NCBI GenBank assembly: GCA_017509245.1
Contig: JAFWQC010000019.1
Coordinates: forward strand, 62,001-126,000
Source of the DNA: Clostridiales bacterium
Lineage (GTDB): Bacteria; Bacillota; Clostridia; Saccharofermentanales; Saccharofermentanaceae
Length of the DNA: 64,000 bases
Direction: 5' to 3'
Shown here: in pieces, positions 14,905 to 25,607 of the stretch
How positions within the stretch are numbered: the stretch's first letter is position 1
How the letters are laid out: each line of letters begins with the position of its first letter
The notes under the pieces: generated by a model
The model's database searches: none
What the model was told of the DNA's origin: nothing
The model's input: the letters and a program-made list of their open reading frames with translations, nothing else
Position numbers and translations under genes: made by a program

Positions 14905-17445
14905 CTATTTGCCGACCCTGATATTTATCTCCATGAGCTTATAGATAATGCCCAGGTAACGGGGGAGTTTCTGGGAGATCAGAGACGAGTTCTTTTTGCA
15001 TGTCTTAAGAAGCGTCTTAAGTTCTGCCGTGGTGATCTTTCCCTGGCCGAAGGCTGCCTTCTCCGCAATGGCTGTCGCGGTTCTTGGAAGTTTTGTTTTC
15101 GAGAACGCGCTTAAGAAACTGAAGTAATGGTAATAAGCTATGGCTTTTCCGTTTATGTCTTCGGCTGAGAACTGGATGATCCAGTATGTATAGAATGCGG
15201 CCCTGAATACCAGCGCAAGGACAAGCACAGCGATGACGACGATAAGGAGCGTCCTGATAACGGCCAGAGCAATCAGGAATACGGGATAAAGAGCGGAAAG
15301 GTCAATGGACTTTTTGGGTTCGATGATCTCTCCCTCATCATTTGTCTCCGGCGTTTCTCCGCTTGCATCAGTCATGGTTATTCCTGAAACCGTGCCGGTG
15401 GAGGACGGTTCGGACTGACCGTTTTGTGAAGACGGTGACGTTGTGCTGCCGGGCTCATCCGAAGATGTTTCAGCTGACGGAACGGGAGTGTTGAAAGTCT
15501 CATCCGCCGGTTCCGGTGCAGTTGTGCCGTCAGGCTCAGTGACGTTTGTATCTGTTGTGGCTTCAGGGGTTGTCTCAGTGGGCTCTGTCTCCTCAACGGG
15601 ACGCGGCGGCGGAACATGGCGAGAGAACTCCGCAGTCTCGATCTCAGGATAAGCTTCTGCGACTCCGTTGATGTCAAAATATGAAGCTCCGAAAGCAGCT
15701 CCCGGTGTTGCATCACCCATGATCCATCCGTATTCCGGGATAAAGAATTCGAACCATGCGTGAGCCTCGTTCGCGTAGATAGTGCTCTCTTTCTGGGGAT
15801 AAGCGCCGGCATCGTTGTAACCGCGGACATATCTTGCGGGGATGCCGATCATACGGAGAAGGATCATGGAGGTTGCGGCATAGTGAACACAGATACCGCT
15901 CTCGCTCTCGGTCATAAACCACGGAACAAAATCCACACCTTCAGGCGGCAGTTCCGTGTTCTTGTCGTAAGGGTGAAGATTGGATACAAATTCCGTGACC
16001 CTCCTGACCTTATCAGCGTCGGACATGGTACTCTCACCGTAATAGACATTGAGATACCAGGCAGGCAGAATGCCGCTGTTTAATATCGCTTCCTCTGTTT
16101 CCTCAGGAACTTTGAGGGCAGTGCCGTAGACGTAGTCGTTGAGATAAATGCTGGAATAGATATTGCCGGTCTTCACAGGAACAGACGAGGCAAGATAATA
16201 ATATGTCCCTGACGACGAGGTGTTATATGGATTAGCGACAGTATATATATCGGTCCTTGCCCGGTAGTAGTCGGTGTAATAAGGCTGTATATCGACTGAC
16301 GAACCTACGGCAGGAGTAAGCGCTATCGCGAACTGGGCGTTGTTTTCCCCGGGCTTATAGTCTTCATTAAAGACGTGCATATAGATGTCGGAAGCGCTTA
16401 AGACATTATCCTTGTACGTATCCAGTGATTCGACTTTAAGATAAAGGAATCCGCCCTCATACTGCTTTAACGGACCGCTGTAATATGAGTTAAGGCTCTT
16501 ATAAACTGTCAGGACCCTCGAGAGAGGAGGATTAAAGGGACCAACGGTCATAAGGTCTGTCGTTGAAGGGCAGATGGCTTTGTAAGTGCTCTCAAATGTT
16601 CCGTCTGTCATGGAAGTGGCATCGGGATTCTGCTTGCCGTGATAGATCCAGTCAATAAATCTGACGATCTTCGTATTGTCGAACGAGGAAGATTCTTCAG
16701 CCTTATCTCTTAATATGAGAAGGAATTTCTTAGCTACCTCATATTTCTCATAGTGCTTGGCAGGGAAGAAAGCGCCCCACATCAACGCAAACAACAGAAC
16801 CGGTACGATAAGCACGAGAAGGGTCTTATCCGCCGTATCACGTTTTTTATGACGGTATGCGTGTGCGAGAAGTGCAAGGAATAATCCGGTCGCGGCGACG
16901 ATGCACGGAGCCTGTGCCGGACACATCGACACATTTGATACCGAGATCATGAAATGAGGCAGGAATACCAGGAGTGAGGGAACAATACACTTTCGTCTTG
17001 TTACCGCGAAAGTGACGACACTTGCAGCGGTGAAGTTATATATCAGAAGAAGCGTATCAATGGCGTGAGAGCCGGTATATGTATTCAGATATTTACCGGG
17101 CAGCCAGTAACATGAATAGAGCTGCACATGATACAAAACAGAGGAAATACCGCTTTGAAGTTCCAGGTAGTCTCCCCAGGCAAGTATCACTGACAGAACA
17201 ATGCATATGATGATCGTTGCAAGCGAGACGTAATTTCTGTTCAGGTAATTAAGCAGAGCGAAAGCAACCGAAGTGAGGATCGCACACAGGATCACGGGCA
17301 GCGCATCGATCTCAAGCTTAAACGTGGTTCCGACCATGAATGCGAAACCAATGCAGAGGAAAGACGATATGACCGCAGCGAGCAATGCCGAAAGAATGCC
17401 CGGCTTGGAGTTTTTCTTAATTTTGATCACCTTCTCACGTTGCAT
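14905..17445 (-). CDS. Transglutaminase-like membrane protein (TgpA type)
   Basis: In this 846-residue protein, about 6-7 N-terminal helices (residues 15-240) are followed by a large extracytoplasmic region. That region holds a transglutaminase-like core with Cys519 (SGICVHYA), His562 (NEAHAWFE) and Asp578 (MGDATPG). Next come a Thr/Pro/Ser/Glu-rich linker (about 605-690), one more helix (about 700-725) and a cytoplasmic tail of about 110 residues. The gene overlaps DUF58 by 11 bp and ends the moxR-DUF58-tgpA operon, a widespread combination. It probably acts on cell-surface proteins as a protease or crosslinker. Confidence 0.9.
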   Translation of the reverse strand: MQREKVIKIKKNSKPGILSALLAAVISSFLCIGFAFMVGTTFKLEIDALPVILCAILTSVAFALLNYLNRNYVSLATIIICIVLSVILAWGDYLELQSGISSVLYHVQLYSCYWLPGKYLNTYTGSHAIDTLLLIYNFTAASVVTFAVTRRKCIVPSLLVFLPHFMISVSNVSMCPAQAPCIVAATGLFLALLAHAYRHKKRDTADKTLLVLIVPVLLFALMWGAFFPAKHYEKYEVAKKFLLILRDKAEESSSFDNTKIVRFIDWIYHGKQNPDATSMTDGTFESTYKAICPSTTDLMTVGPFNPPLSRVLTVYKSLNSYYSGPLKQYEGGFLYLKVESLDTYKDNVLSASDIYMHVFNEDYKPGENNAQFAIALTPAVGSSVDIQPYYTDYYRARTDIYTVANPYNTSSSGTYYYLASSVPVKTGNIYSSIYLNDYVYGTALKVPEETEEAILNSGILPAWYLNVYYGESTMSDADKVRRVTEFVSNLHPYDKNTELPPEGVDFVPWFMTESESGICVHYAATSMILLRMIGIPARYVRGYNDAGAYPQKESTIYANEAHAWFEFFIPEYGWIMGDATPGAAFGASYFDINGVAEAYPEIETAEFSRHVPPPRPVEETEPTETTPEATTDTNVTEPDGTTAPEPADETFNTPVPSAETSSDEPGSTTSPSSQNGQSEPSSTGTVSGITMTDASGETPETNDEGEIIEPKKSIDLSALYPVFLIALAVIRTLLIVVIAVLVLALVFRAAFYTYWIIQFSAEDINGKAIAYYHYFSFLSAFSKTKLPRTATAIAEKAAFGQGKITTAELKTLLKTCKKNSSLISQKLPRYLGIIYKLMEINIRVGK

Positions 17446-18334
17446 CGCTGTCTCCTTTAGGCACCTTCAGGTGCAGGATCTTTCCGAATGCAATGAGCTG
17501 ATCGGTTGCGGTTTCTATATCAAAAGATATCTCGGTCCTGTTGGGCGGAATGACTCTTATCTTGTGAGGTATATCATGATCGAGCAGGAAGTTTGATGTA
17601 AAGAGGATCTGACCGAGATGGAGATCCAGTTTATCCCTGTCTTCAGAGAATTTCAGGAGCAGGCGTGAATGGCCGCCGAATTCCTCCAGCGCTTCCTTAA
17701 CGAGAAGCTTGTCCTTCTTCGCCGATATCTTCCAGTGGATCGTTTTGACCTGGTCACCCGGCTGGTAATCCCTGATGTCGTAGATCTCGGATACGGGCTG
17801 CTTGGACTTCCTGAGATTCTTGGCTCTGAATCCATAAACATCAGGTATATAAGCAGGCATGGACGGAATCGGATTTACAAGGATCTGATACTCTTTGCCG
17901 ATCTTTCTTGTCATGTGAAAGAACCCTAAAATATCGTAGATATACAGCTTCGTTATCTTGTAGGAATAGGCACCGCAGTGAGTTGTATCGACGGGGATCT
18001 TCGCAAGTCCTTTATCATGTATCACAACCAGGATATTCTCGGTTCTGTCACCCATAAAATCAGTGTAAGCAGACTTGATCTTGAAGAAGGAAAAATAAGT
18101 TGAGATCCCTTCGATCGTCAGATCGATATATGATTCTGTGCCGACATGGACATTGGTGGGAGCTTCCGAGTAAAAATTTGTCGAGTAGGTCGCGAAAAGA
18201 CATAAAAGGAAAGATATGACAGGCAAAGACCACAGAATAACGAGAATAAACCAGGCGACCCACATCTTGTAGAAAATAAAGAAGATGAAGGCTGAGATCA
18301 ACGCGCCTAAGTAAATGCCCCAAGTCTTCAGCAT
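17435..18334 (-). CDS. DUF58 domain protein
   Basis: This 299-residue protein has two N-terminal helices (about 5-45) and then a beta domain. The DUF58 signature is YDIRDYQPGDQVKTIHWKIS followed by AKKDKLLVKE. DUF58 proteins accompany MoxR ATPases and resemble von Willebrand A-type folds. It lies 6 bp after moxR and overlaps the transglutaminase gene by 11 bp, so all three are co-translated. Its role as scaffold or adaptor for the MoxR ATPase is an inference from conserved gene order. Confidence 0.9.
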   Translation of the reverse strand: MLKTWGIYLGALISAFIFFIFYKMWVAWFILVILWSLPVISFLLCLFATYSTNFYSEAPTNVHVGTESYIDLTIEGISTYFSFFKIKSAYTDFMGDRTENILVVIHDKGLAKIPVDTTHCGAYSYKITKLYIYDILGFFHMTRKIGKEYQILVNPIPSMPAYIPDVYGFRAKNLRKSKQPVSEIYDIRDYQPGDQVKTIHWKISAKKDKLLVKEALEEFGGHSRLLLKFSEDRDKLDLHLGQILFTSNFLLDHDIPHKIRVIPPNRTEISFDIETATDQLIAFGKILHLKVPKGDSDAT

Positions 18335-18340
18335 AAGCTG

Positions 18341-19273
18341 TTATACCTTAGGGACGAATGTTGACTTAAGGATGCCTTTAGCTATTTCGACTGCGTCCTT
18401 GCTGTTAACTTCAGCTTCAGGTGTGAGTATCAGTCTGTGTGTGATGACCGGCAGGAATACGCTCTGGACATCGGCGGGATTTACAAAGTTTCTGCCTGAC
18501 AGATAAGCGTATGTCTTTGCCATAGAAGTAAGAGCCAGAGTTGCACGGGGACTTGCGCCGCGCTCAAGATCTGCGTGACCTCTGGTCTTGTTTATAAGAG
18601 TAATGATGTAATCGACGATCTTGTCATGGACAAAAACATTGTTTGCTTCAGACTGCATCCTTAAGATCGTATCCATATTGCAGACCTGCTTGACGCTGTC
18701 CATAGGATTGATGCCGTTCTTTCTGGCTTCGATCATGGCCTTCTCGGCACTCGAAGACGGATAACCCATAGAGATCCTTATCATGAATCTGTCCATCTGT
18801 GAATCGGGAAGAAGGGAAGTGCCTGAAGCACCCGTAGGGTTCTGGGTCGCAAATACCGTGAAGGGTTTGGGAAGAAGATAGGTGTTGCCGTCAACAGTTA
18901 CACTGCCTTCCTCCATTGCTTCGAGAAGCGCCGACTGTGTTCTTGAGGATGCGCGGTTAAGCTCATCTGCCAGAAAGAGATTATGGAAGATGGCGCCGGG
19001 CTGGTACTTCATCTGATTTGTCTGTTTGTCGAGCAAAGAGAATCCGGTGATATCTGAAGGCAATACGTCAGGGGTGAACTGCACACGTCCGAAATTAAGT
19101 CCCATTGTCTTTGAGAATGCGAGTGCAAGTGTTGTCTTGCCGACACCGGGAACGTCCTCCATAAGTACATGACCGCCTGCAAGGATACCGGTTAATGCCT
19201 GTGCGATTACGGAATCTTTTCCGTTGATTACCTTCTTGACTTCTTTAACAATGCTCTCAGTTACCGTGCTCAT
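18341..19273 (-). CDS. MoxR-family AAA+ ATPase
   Basis: This 310-residue AAA+ chaperone-like ATPase has Walker A GVGKTT at 43-48 and Walker B LFLADE with Asp103/Glu104. Sensor regions and a C-terminal lid (GASPRATLAL and after) follow. The ATG at 19273 has GGAG 8 nt upstream, and 14 upstream in-frame codons are rejected. It is the first gene of moxR-DUF58-tgpA. MoxR proteins act as assembly or activation factors for partner proteins, often with metal-binding or vWA folds. Confidence 0.93.
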   Translation of the reverse strand: MSTVTESIVKEVKKVINGKDSVIAQALTGILAGGHVLMEDVPGVGKTTLALAFSKTMGLNFGRVQFTPDVLPSDITGFSLLDKQTNQMKYQPGAIFHNLFLADELNRASSRTQSALLEAMEEGSVTVDGNTYLLPKPFTVFATQNPTGASGTSLLPDSQMDRFMIRISMGYPSSSAEKAMIEARKNGINPMDSVKQVCNMDTILRMQSEANNVFVHDKIVDYIITLINKTRGHADLERGASPRATLALTSMAKTYAYLSGRNFVNPADVQSVFLPVITHRLILTPEAEVNSKDAVEIAKGILKSTFVPKV

Positions 19274-19374
19274 ATGCTTCTCTCCTGTTTCCCTATGTTT
19301 TGGAGTATACAGCAACAGATTTATAACGCATTAATGATTTATGTGATTTTTGTAAGGATATTTTTTCTAACCCC

Positions 19375-19419
19375 CGAAAACAGTAAGAACCCGCCGTATT
19401 TCTACAGCGGGTCTTACTG
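19375..19419 (-). terminator. Terminator of the araD operon
   Basis: Read leftwards, CAGTAAGACCCGC (19419-19407) pairs with GCGGGTTCTTACTG (19394-19381) around a short loop, followed by TTTTCGG. Confidence 0.8.
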
Positions 19420-19469
19420 AACAAGAAGCAAACAATTATGAAATTGTTGTCAAAGTTATTGGTGTGCCG

Positions 19470-20159
19470 TCAGCCCTGGCCGTAGTAAGCGTTGGCACCG
19501 TGTTTTCTTAAATAATGCTTGTCGAGGAGTGTCTGCTGCATTCTTCCTGCATCAGGATTAAGAGTCATTGCATGATAATCCATGAATGCGACTTCCTCCA
19601 TGACGACTGCATTATGTACTGCGTTGAAAGGATCCGTTCCCCATGTGAAAGGTCCGTGTGAGAAGACGTTTACGGCAGGGATCGCATCCGGATCTTTGTC
19701 CTTGAATGTCTCGACGATAACGTTGCCGGTCTCTTTCTCGTACTCGCCCTTGATCTCTTCATCAGTCATTGGACGTGTGCAGGGAATGTCGCCGTAGAAA
19801 TAATCGCCCTGTGTCGTTCCCATTGCGGGGATCGCCATGCCTGCCTGTGCGAATGTGACTGCCCAGCGTGAATGTGTATGTACAACGCCGCCGATGTTGG
19901 GGAATGCTTTATAGAGAACGACATGTGTCGGTGTGTCTGAAGAAGGCTTCCATTTGCCTTCAACGACTTTGCCGTCAAGATCGACGACGACCATGTCTTC
20001 AGCTTTCATGACATCGTATTCGACACCGGAGGGCTTGATAACGACAAGGCCTGATTCACGGTCGATACCTGATACATTGCCCCATGTAAAAGTAACAAGA
20101 CCGTGCTTGGGAAGAAGGAGGTTAGCCTCAAGGACTTTTGCTTTAAGTTCTTCTAACAT
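19470..20159 (-). CDS. araD: L-ribulose-5-phosphate 4-epimerase
   Basis: This 229-residue class II aldolase-fold enzyme converts L-ribulose-5-phosphate to D-xylulose-5-phosphate. The metal site is HTHS with His94 and His96 plus a downstream His in [11 protein letters not shown]; the phosphate-binding regions are GNVSG (27-31) and SSDTPTH (73-79). Length and motifs match AraD. Its start overlaps the kinase stop (TGATG), so it is translated with the kinase. It is the last gene of the importer-kinase-epimerase operon. No arabinose isomerase is in the window, so the pathway is completed elsewhere. Confidence 0.93.
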   Translation of the reverse strand: MLEELKAKVLEANLLLPKHGLVTFTWGNVSGIDRESGLVVIKPSGVEYDVMKAEDMVVVDLDGKVVEGKWKPSSDTPTHVVLYKAFPNIGGVVHTHSRWAVTFAQAGMAIPAMGTTQGDYFYGDIPCTRPMTDEEIKGEYEKETGNVIVETFKDKDPDAIPAVNVFSHGPFTWGTDPFNAVHNAVVMEEVAFMDYHAMTLNPDAGRMQQTLLDKHYLRKHGANAYYGQG

Positions 20160-21712
20160 CAGATTACCTCCGTTGCGGTCTTTTCCATGGGAAGTGCTGC
20201 CTTGTATTTAGCAAGGAAATCAGCAAAGCCCTTAACGTCGGAATCATCTGCCATTACGCTTACGCTCTTTGCGCCTGCGAAAACCTTGTTATCGAGATAG
20301 TCGGGAAGTGATTCGCCCTCTTCCTTGTTGATCATGTAGGAAACGAGGAGTGCCATTCCGTAAGGTCCGCCTTCGCCGGCTGTCTCCATGACGGATACAG
20401 GAGCAGCAACAGCTGCGCTGAGCATCTTCTGACCGACTTCAGGAGTCTTGAAGAATCCTCCGTGGCCGTAGAGTTTATCTATTCTTACATTCTCGGTATC
20501 CTGAAGGATATCCATTCCGATCTTGAGTGTTGCAAGAGCGGAGAGCAGGTGTGTTCTCATGAAGTTTGCGAGAGTGAAGCTGCAGTCAGGTGTTCTTGCA
20601 AAGAGCGGCCGGCCCTCATCAAGATCAGTTACGCCTTCGCCTGAGAAGTAGTTATAGGAAAGGAGACCGCCGCAGTCGGGATCACCTTCCAAAGCGACCT
20701 GGAAGAGCTTTGTGTAAAGATCATTTTTCGAGATCTTGGCACCGAATAGATCTGCGAACTGCGCGAAAAGATTTACCCACGCATTGATGTCTGAAGTGCA
20801 GTTATTGCAGTGGACCATTGCGACAGGTGCGCCTGCAGGTGTGGTGACCATATCGATCTCACGGTGAACACCGAGATCGTGATCAACGACTACCATTGCG
20901 AAGTCGGATGTGCCTGCGCTTACGTTGCCTGTGTAAACACGGACGGAATTGGTAGCGACCATGCCTGTGCCCGCATCACCTTCACAGGGTGCGATAGGGA
21001 TTCCTGCCTTAAGATCGCCGTCGGGATCCAGGAACTTCGCGCCATCCGCTGTGAGTGTTCCCGCATCTTCACCTGCAGCGAGGACCTTGGGAAGGATAGA
21101 GAGAAGATCTCCGCCTGTGAGAGCATTGAACTTGGAGACCATGTCCTTGTTGTAATCGTTGGTGGTGCTGTCGATCGGGAACATGCCGGATGCCTCGCCG
21201 ACACCCATGACCTTAAGGCCTGTGAGACGCCAGTGAATGTAGCCTGCAAGTGTTGTCAGATAATCGATGTCGCCAACGTGTGATTCGTTGTTTAAGATCG
21301 CCTGATAGTAATGCGCGATGCTCCAGCGCTGGGGGATATTAAATCCCAGAACTTCGGTGAGCTTCTCTGCTGCCTGGCCGGTTATCGTGTTGCGCCATGT
21401 GCGGAATTCCGCGAGCTGGTTTCCGTCCTTATCGAAAGGAAGGTAGCCGTGCATCATTGCGGAGATACCGATGCCGCCGACCTCGGTGAGAGTTACGCCG
21501 AACTTCTCCTTAACATCTGCCTTCAATGCCTTGTAGCATTCCTGAATTCCCTTATGGACGAGATCCATGGGGTATGTCCAGATACCGTTCTCGAGACGGT
21601 TCTCCCATTCGAAGTCGCCTTGTGCAACCGGCAGATGGTTCTTGTCGATCAGGACTGCCTTGATACGTGTGGAACCTAGTTCGATTCCCAGAGCTGTAGT
21701 CTTAAGATCCAC
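20159..21712 (-). CDS. FGGY-family carbohydrate kinase, probable ribulokinase
   Basis: This 517-residue sugar kinase has the two-domain FGGY fold. The N-terminal phosphate loop region is [15 protein letters not shown], followed by [16 protein letters not shown]-terminal nucleotide-binding glycines include [11 protein letters not shown] and [12 protein letters not shown]. With AraD next door and overlapping, L-ribulose is the likely substrate, but FGGY specificity cannot be read directly; xylulose is the alternative. It begins with GTG at 21712 behind AGGAGG, about 20 bp after the permease gene. Confidence 0.88.
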   Translation of the reverse strand: MDLKTTALGIELGSTRIKAVLIDKNHLPVAQGDFEWENRLENGIWTYPMDLVHKGIQECYKALKADVKEKFGVTLTEVGGIGISAMMHGYLPFDKDGNQLAEFRTWRNTITGQAAEKLTEVLGFNIPQRWSIAHYYQAILNNESHVGDIDYLTTLAGYIHWRLTGLKVMGVGEASGMFPIDSTTNDYNKDMVSKFNALTGGDLLSILPKVLAAGEDAGTLTADGAKFLDPDGDLKAGIPIAPCEGDAGTGMVATNSVRVYTGNVSAGTSDFAMVVVDHDLGVHREIDMVTTPAGAPVAMVHCNNCTSDINAWVNLFAQFADLFGAKISKNDLYTKLFQVALEGDPDCGGLLSYNYFSGEGVTDLDEGRPLFARTPDCSFTLANFMRTHLLSALATLKIGMDILQDTENVRIDKLYGHGGFFKTPEVGQKMLSAAVAAPVSVMETAGEGGPYGMALLVSYMINKEEGESLPDYLDNKVFAGAKSVSVMADDSDVKGFADFLAKYKAALPMEKTATEVI

Positions 21713-21730
21713 TGTAATTCCTCCTGTTGT

Positions 21731-22825
21731 TTACTTCTTATTTTTCTTCTTCCTTGCAAGTATAACACTTATAACACTCTGAACGAGGAGGAAGATACAG
21801 AGCATTATGGCAACCGTGATGTTTGTCCACCACGGATCTTCAAGGCCTAAAGAAGTAACGATATTTTTGATCGTCGAAAGTGAGAGAACACCGCAGAGTG
21901 TTCCGAAGATATTTCCTACACCGCCGGAGAGCATCGTGCCGCCGATGATGGAGGATGCAATGGCGTTCATTTCCGCGCCCGTTGCGTGAAGGGGTGATCC
22001 GGAACGGGCGTGGAGGAAGAAGAGATATCCGCCGATCCCGGCGCAGAGTCCGCAGAGGACGTGTGCAAGGAACTTGGTGAGCTTGACGTTGATACCAAGC
22101 ATGTTTGCGCTCTGGTTGTTGCCGCCGACCGCATAGAAATTACGGCCGAGTTTTGTCCATCTCAAAAGGATGAAAAGGATGACAACGACTGCGAGACCGA
22201 CAACTACGCCGACTTCGGCGGTTGCCGGAACGAATTCTCCCGCCTTGTTATATGAACCGATAAAAGGAATACTTACTTCTGTTGAGCTGAGATCATGGAA
22301 TGCAGAATTGACTTTGTTGTCGATGTTGACGCGGTCACTGCATATTATGGTCGTCATGCCTTTCGCGAAAAACATTCCCGCGAGCGTTACTATGAACGGC
22401 TGGAACTCGAGATAAGCTACGAGCAATCCCTGAATGATACCGAAGGCAAGACCGATACCCAGTGCGATCAGCATTGAGACAACGACGGCATGACCTTCAG
22501 GCATTATTCCGAGGATCGAATTATTGTTAAGGAAGACGGCACTTGCCATACATACGAGACATGTGACCTGTCCTACCGAGATGTCGATACCACCTGTGAT
22601 CATGACGAGGGTCATTCCGCAGGATAATACCAGGAGCGATGCGTTCTCGTTAAGGATGTTGTAGAACATCTGGGGTTTGGTGAAACCCTTTCCGAGGAAT
22701 ATGATCGCACTGAGATACATCGTGATGAAAACCGTGACGGTGATGATAAGAAGGAGATTCGTATCTGTAAGAGGTGTGCGTCTCTTAAGTTTATTTATGT
22801 TTAATACTTCAGTATTAGCGGACAT
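21731..22825 (-). CDS. Sugar ABC transporter permease (YjfF-like)
   Basis: This 364-residue inner-membrane permease of the RbsC/BPD_transp_2 family has about ten helices. The segment SGGVGNIFGTLCGVL near the C-terminus is the family coupling region. It is one of two different permeases in this importer, as in the E. coli ytfT-yjfF system. The ATG at 22825 has AAGGAAGG 7 nt upstream; a GTG at 22834 lies against that site and is rejected. It starts 1 bp after the other permease stops. Confidence 0.9.
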   Translation of the reverse strand: MSANTEVLNINKLKRRTPLTDTNLLLIITVTVFITMYLSAIIFLGKGFTKPQMFYNILNENASLLVLSCGMTLVMITGGIDISVGQVTCLVCMASAVFLNNNSILGIMPEGHAVVVSMLIALGIGLAFGIIQGLLVAYLEFQPFIVTLAGMFFAKGMTTIICSDRVNIDNKVNSAFHDLSSTEVSIPFIGSYNKAGEFVPATAEVGVVVGLAVVVILFILLRWTKLGRNFYAVGGNNQSANMLGINVKLTKFLAHVLCGLCAGIGGYLFFLHARSGSPLHATGAEMNAIASSIIGGTMLSGGVGNIFGTLCGVLSLSTIKNIVTSLGLEDPWWTNITVAIMLCIFLLVQSVISVILARKKKNKK

Positions 22826-22826
22826 A

Positions 22827-23948
22827 TCAGACACCTTCCTTTTTTACCTTAGCTCTTGATGCAATGTGTTTGTTCTTAAGATCGCCTAACCACTTTCTTA
22901 CTACAGGAGCGGACAGGATTATCAGAAAGATAACTACTACAGCCTTATAAGCTGAGATAGCACTTGAACTTACCTTTAGTTTGAAAAGTGTTGTTGTAAG
23001 GAACTGGATAACATAGGCTCCGATTATGGATGCCGTCATGTTGAATTTTCCGCCGCCCAGGTTATTGCCGCCCAGAGCAACTGCCAGGATCGCGTCCATC
23101 TCGATGTTGTTAGCGATGACCGCATATGTGATCGAAGCGGTTCTCGATACTTTGATGAATCCGCAGACAGCTACACATACACCCAGGATAATGAATGAAA
23201 GGAGCTTGATCATCTTGGGGTTGATACCGTTAAGTCTTGAGGATGAGGCGTTGATGCCTACAGCCTGTGAATAGAGTCTTAAGTTGGTGAACTTCAGAAC
23301 AAGTGCGATGACTATCATGCAGACCGCACTGATAAATACCGGTGTCGGGACAGGAATTCCCGGCAGGAAGTTTCCGAAATACTTGAAGCGGTCATCTGTT
23401 ATGGAGATGTTCTCATTGTTATTGATCCATGCTGCGATCGAACGTCCTGCCGTAAAGAGGATCAAGGTTGCGACCATTGGCTGTATCTTGAAGAATGCAA
23501 CAAGCGAGCCGTTAAATGCACCGAAGAGTGCTGATGCGACAACGCAAAGAACGAAAGCGAAAATAAGATAGACAGCAAGTTCTCCGCCTGAAATAGAAGG
23601 GGACAGGCCTTTAATGACTCTTAACACGATCGATCCGGCTATTGCTATTGCCGAACCGACGGAGATATCCTGACCGCCTGAAGCGGATGTAACAAGCGTC
23701 ATTCCGATCGCGAGGATGGCAAGTTCTGATCCGTTATCGATGATGGATATCAGGTTGCCTGAGAGAATGTAGTAGCCGGTGCTGCTCTTTTCGAGCGCGA
23801 TCTTAAAAAAAGACGGATCTACAAAAAGGTTTAATAAAACCAGAAACAGGAGTGCTACAAAAGGAATTATAAGCTGTGTTAATCCAAACTTTTCCAATAA
23901 TCTCTTTCCGGATCTGCCGGTCTTTAATCTGGGTTCGGGTGTTGTCAT
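22827..23948 (-). CDS. Sugar ABC transporter permease (YtfT-like)
   Basis: This 373-residue RbsC-family permease has about ten membrane helices and a charged cytoplasmic N-terminus of about 25 residues. GGQDISVGSAIAIAG near 95 and ALGGNNLGGGKFNMT near 295 are family-typical. It is coupled to the ATPase gene by a TAATG overlap. Two non-identical permeases beside one double ATPase are characteristic of YtfQRT/YjfF-type furanose importers. Confidence 0.9.
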   Translation of the reverse strand: MTTPEPRLKTGRSGKRLLEKFGLTQLIIPFVALLFLVLLNLFVDPSFFKIALEKSSTGYYILSGNLISIIDNGSELAILAIGMTLVTSASGGQDISVGSAIAIAGSIVLRVIKGLSPSISGGELAVYLIFAFVLCVVASALFGAFNGSLVAFFKIQPMVATLILFTAGRSIAAWINNNENISITDDRFKYFGNFLPGIPVPTPVFISAVCMIVIALVLKFTNLRLYSQAVGINASSSRLNGINPKMIKLLSFIILGVCVAVCGFIKVSRTASITYAVIANNIEMDAILAVALGGNNLGGGKFNMTASIIGAYVIQFLTTTLFKLKVSSSAISAYKAVVVIFLIILSAPVVRKWLGDLKNKHIASRAKVKKEGV

Positions 23949-25462
23949 TATGATTCACCTCCGGCGATAGTTGCCATGATCTTATTCTGATTGAGATCCT
24001 CACCTTTGAGTTCTCCTACGACCTTGCCGTCACGCATGACCACAAGGCGCGAGCATGTGCGGATCATCTCGTCTATCTCGGAGGAAATGAACGTTACGCT
24101 CTTTCCCTCTGCTGCAAGTTTCAGTACGAGCTTCTGGATCTCGACTTTTGTGCCTACATCGATACCTCTCGTAGGCTCATCGAGAATGAGATATACGGGG
24201 TTTGCGAGAAGCCATCTCGCAAGGATTACCTTCTGCTGGTTGCCGCCTGACAGCGACTTGATCGGTGTTTCTGAAGAAGCGGTCTTGATGTTAAGAAGCT
24301 TGATGTATTCATCAGCAAACTGCTCTGCCTGTGCACGGGAGAAAGGTTTGAAGAATCCCTTCATTACCTGAAGTGCAAGGATGATGTTGTCTCTTACCGA
24401 AAGATCTCCCACGATACCGTCGCGTTTACGGTCTTCAGGAAGATAGCTGATACCGTGCTTCATGGCATCCAGAGGTTTTCTGATCTTTACGGGTCTGCCG
24501 TCTATCATTACCCGGCCGCGGGTTACTCTGTCCGCGCCGAAGATCGCACGTACGCTCTCGGATCTTCCTGAGCCGAGAAGACCTGTGAATCCGTTGACCT
24601 CACCCTTGTGGATCCGGAAGTCGAATGGCTTGATTCCTGTGGTTCCGGTAAGGCCTATTGCCTCGTATACCGGTGTGCTGCTGTAGTCGATATTATCGGT
24701 ATCGGAATCGCTCTTGATATCAGCCATATCATCGAAATCCTTTCCGAGCATCTTTGATACGAGCTGAACGCGTGGAAGATCTTCTATTATGTATTCGCCT
24801 ACGAGCTGGCCGTCGCGCAGTACCGTGATGCGGTCACATACCTCGTAGACCTGTTCGAGGAAGTGTGTAACGAATATGATGCCGACGCCTTTTTTCTTAA
24901 GGTCCCTCATAAGCCCGAAGAGCTTTTGAACTTCCTGTTCATCGAGTGATGAAGTAGGCTCGTCCAGAATAAGGACCTTACATTCCATATCGACTGCGCG
25001 GGCTATTGCGACCATCTGCTGGACTGCTATGGAGCAGTTGCCGAGCTGCTGCTTCGGATGTGCGGGGATTCCCAGTTCATCGAGAAGCTTGCCTGCGTCA
25101 CTGTTCATCTTCTGCCAGTTTGTGAGAGCACTCCTGGTACGTCCGATATACATATTCTCGGCAACCGTAAGATTGGGGCAGAGAGTGATCTCCTGATACA
25201 CGGTTGCGATGCCGTTGTTCTGGGCATCCTGTGGTGATTTGATATGTACCTGACCATCGACACCGGCAAGATATATAGCGCCTGCGTCTTTGGGATATAC
25301 GCCTGTCAGCACCTTTATGAGTGTTGATTTTCCGGCACCGTTCTCGCCCATCAGCGCATGGATCTCGCCTTCTCGTAAAGTGAAATCGACCTGCTCAAGA
25401 GCGCGCACGCCGGGGAAGTATTTACATATACCGCGCATTTCCAAGACTGTGCCTTGTTCCAT
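23948..25462 (-). CDS. Sugar ABC transporter double ATPase (YtfR/MglA type)
   Basis: This 504-residue ATPase has two fused ABC domains. Walker A of the first is GENGAGKST (near 38-46), with signature NCSIAVQQM, Walker B VLILDEPTSSLD and the H-loop FVTH. The second has GLLGSGRSE in place of a canonical Walker A, SLSGGNQQK and LILDEPTRGIDV. Such degenerate second domains are normal in CUT2 sugar importers. AGGAGG precedes the ATG. It energises uptake through the two permeases encoded next. Confidence 0.93.
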   Translation of the reverse strand: MEQGTVLEMRGICKYFPGVRALEQVDFTLREGEIHALMGENGAGKSTLIKVLTGVYPKDAGAIYLAGVDGQVHIKSPQDAQNNGIATVYQEITLCPNLTVAENMYIGRTRSALTNWQKMNSDAGKLLDELGIPAHPKQQLGNCSIAVQQMVAIARAVDMECKVLILDEPTSSLDEQEVQKLFGLMRDLKKKGVGIIFVTHFLEQVYEVCDRITVLRDGQLVGEYIIEDLPRVQLVSKMLGKDFDDMADIKSDSDTDNIDYSSTPVYEAIGLTGTTGIKPFDFRIHKGEVNGFTGLLGSGRSESVRAIFGADRVTRGRVMIDGRPVKIRKPLDAMKHGISYLPEDRKRDGIVGDLSVRDNIILALQVMKGFFKPFSRAQAEQFADEYIKLLNIKTASSETPIKSLSGGNQQKVILARWLLANPVYLILDEPTRGIDVGTKVEIQKLVLKLAAEGKSVTFISSEIDEMIRTCSRLVVMRDGKVVGELKGEDLNQNKIMATIAGGES

Positions 25463-25607
25463 GGTATTCTCCTCCTACAATGTTTCTTTCTGTTCTTTCC
25501 GGTCCTCTGCCGGATTTATGTCTTCTGCCTTTTGCCGGTTTGCTTCTGATTTGCTGAAGTCCGGTTCTCTGCAGTCCGCTTCCGGGAGAGGGAGCCCCTA
25601 CAAGATT

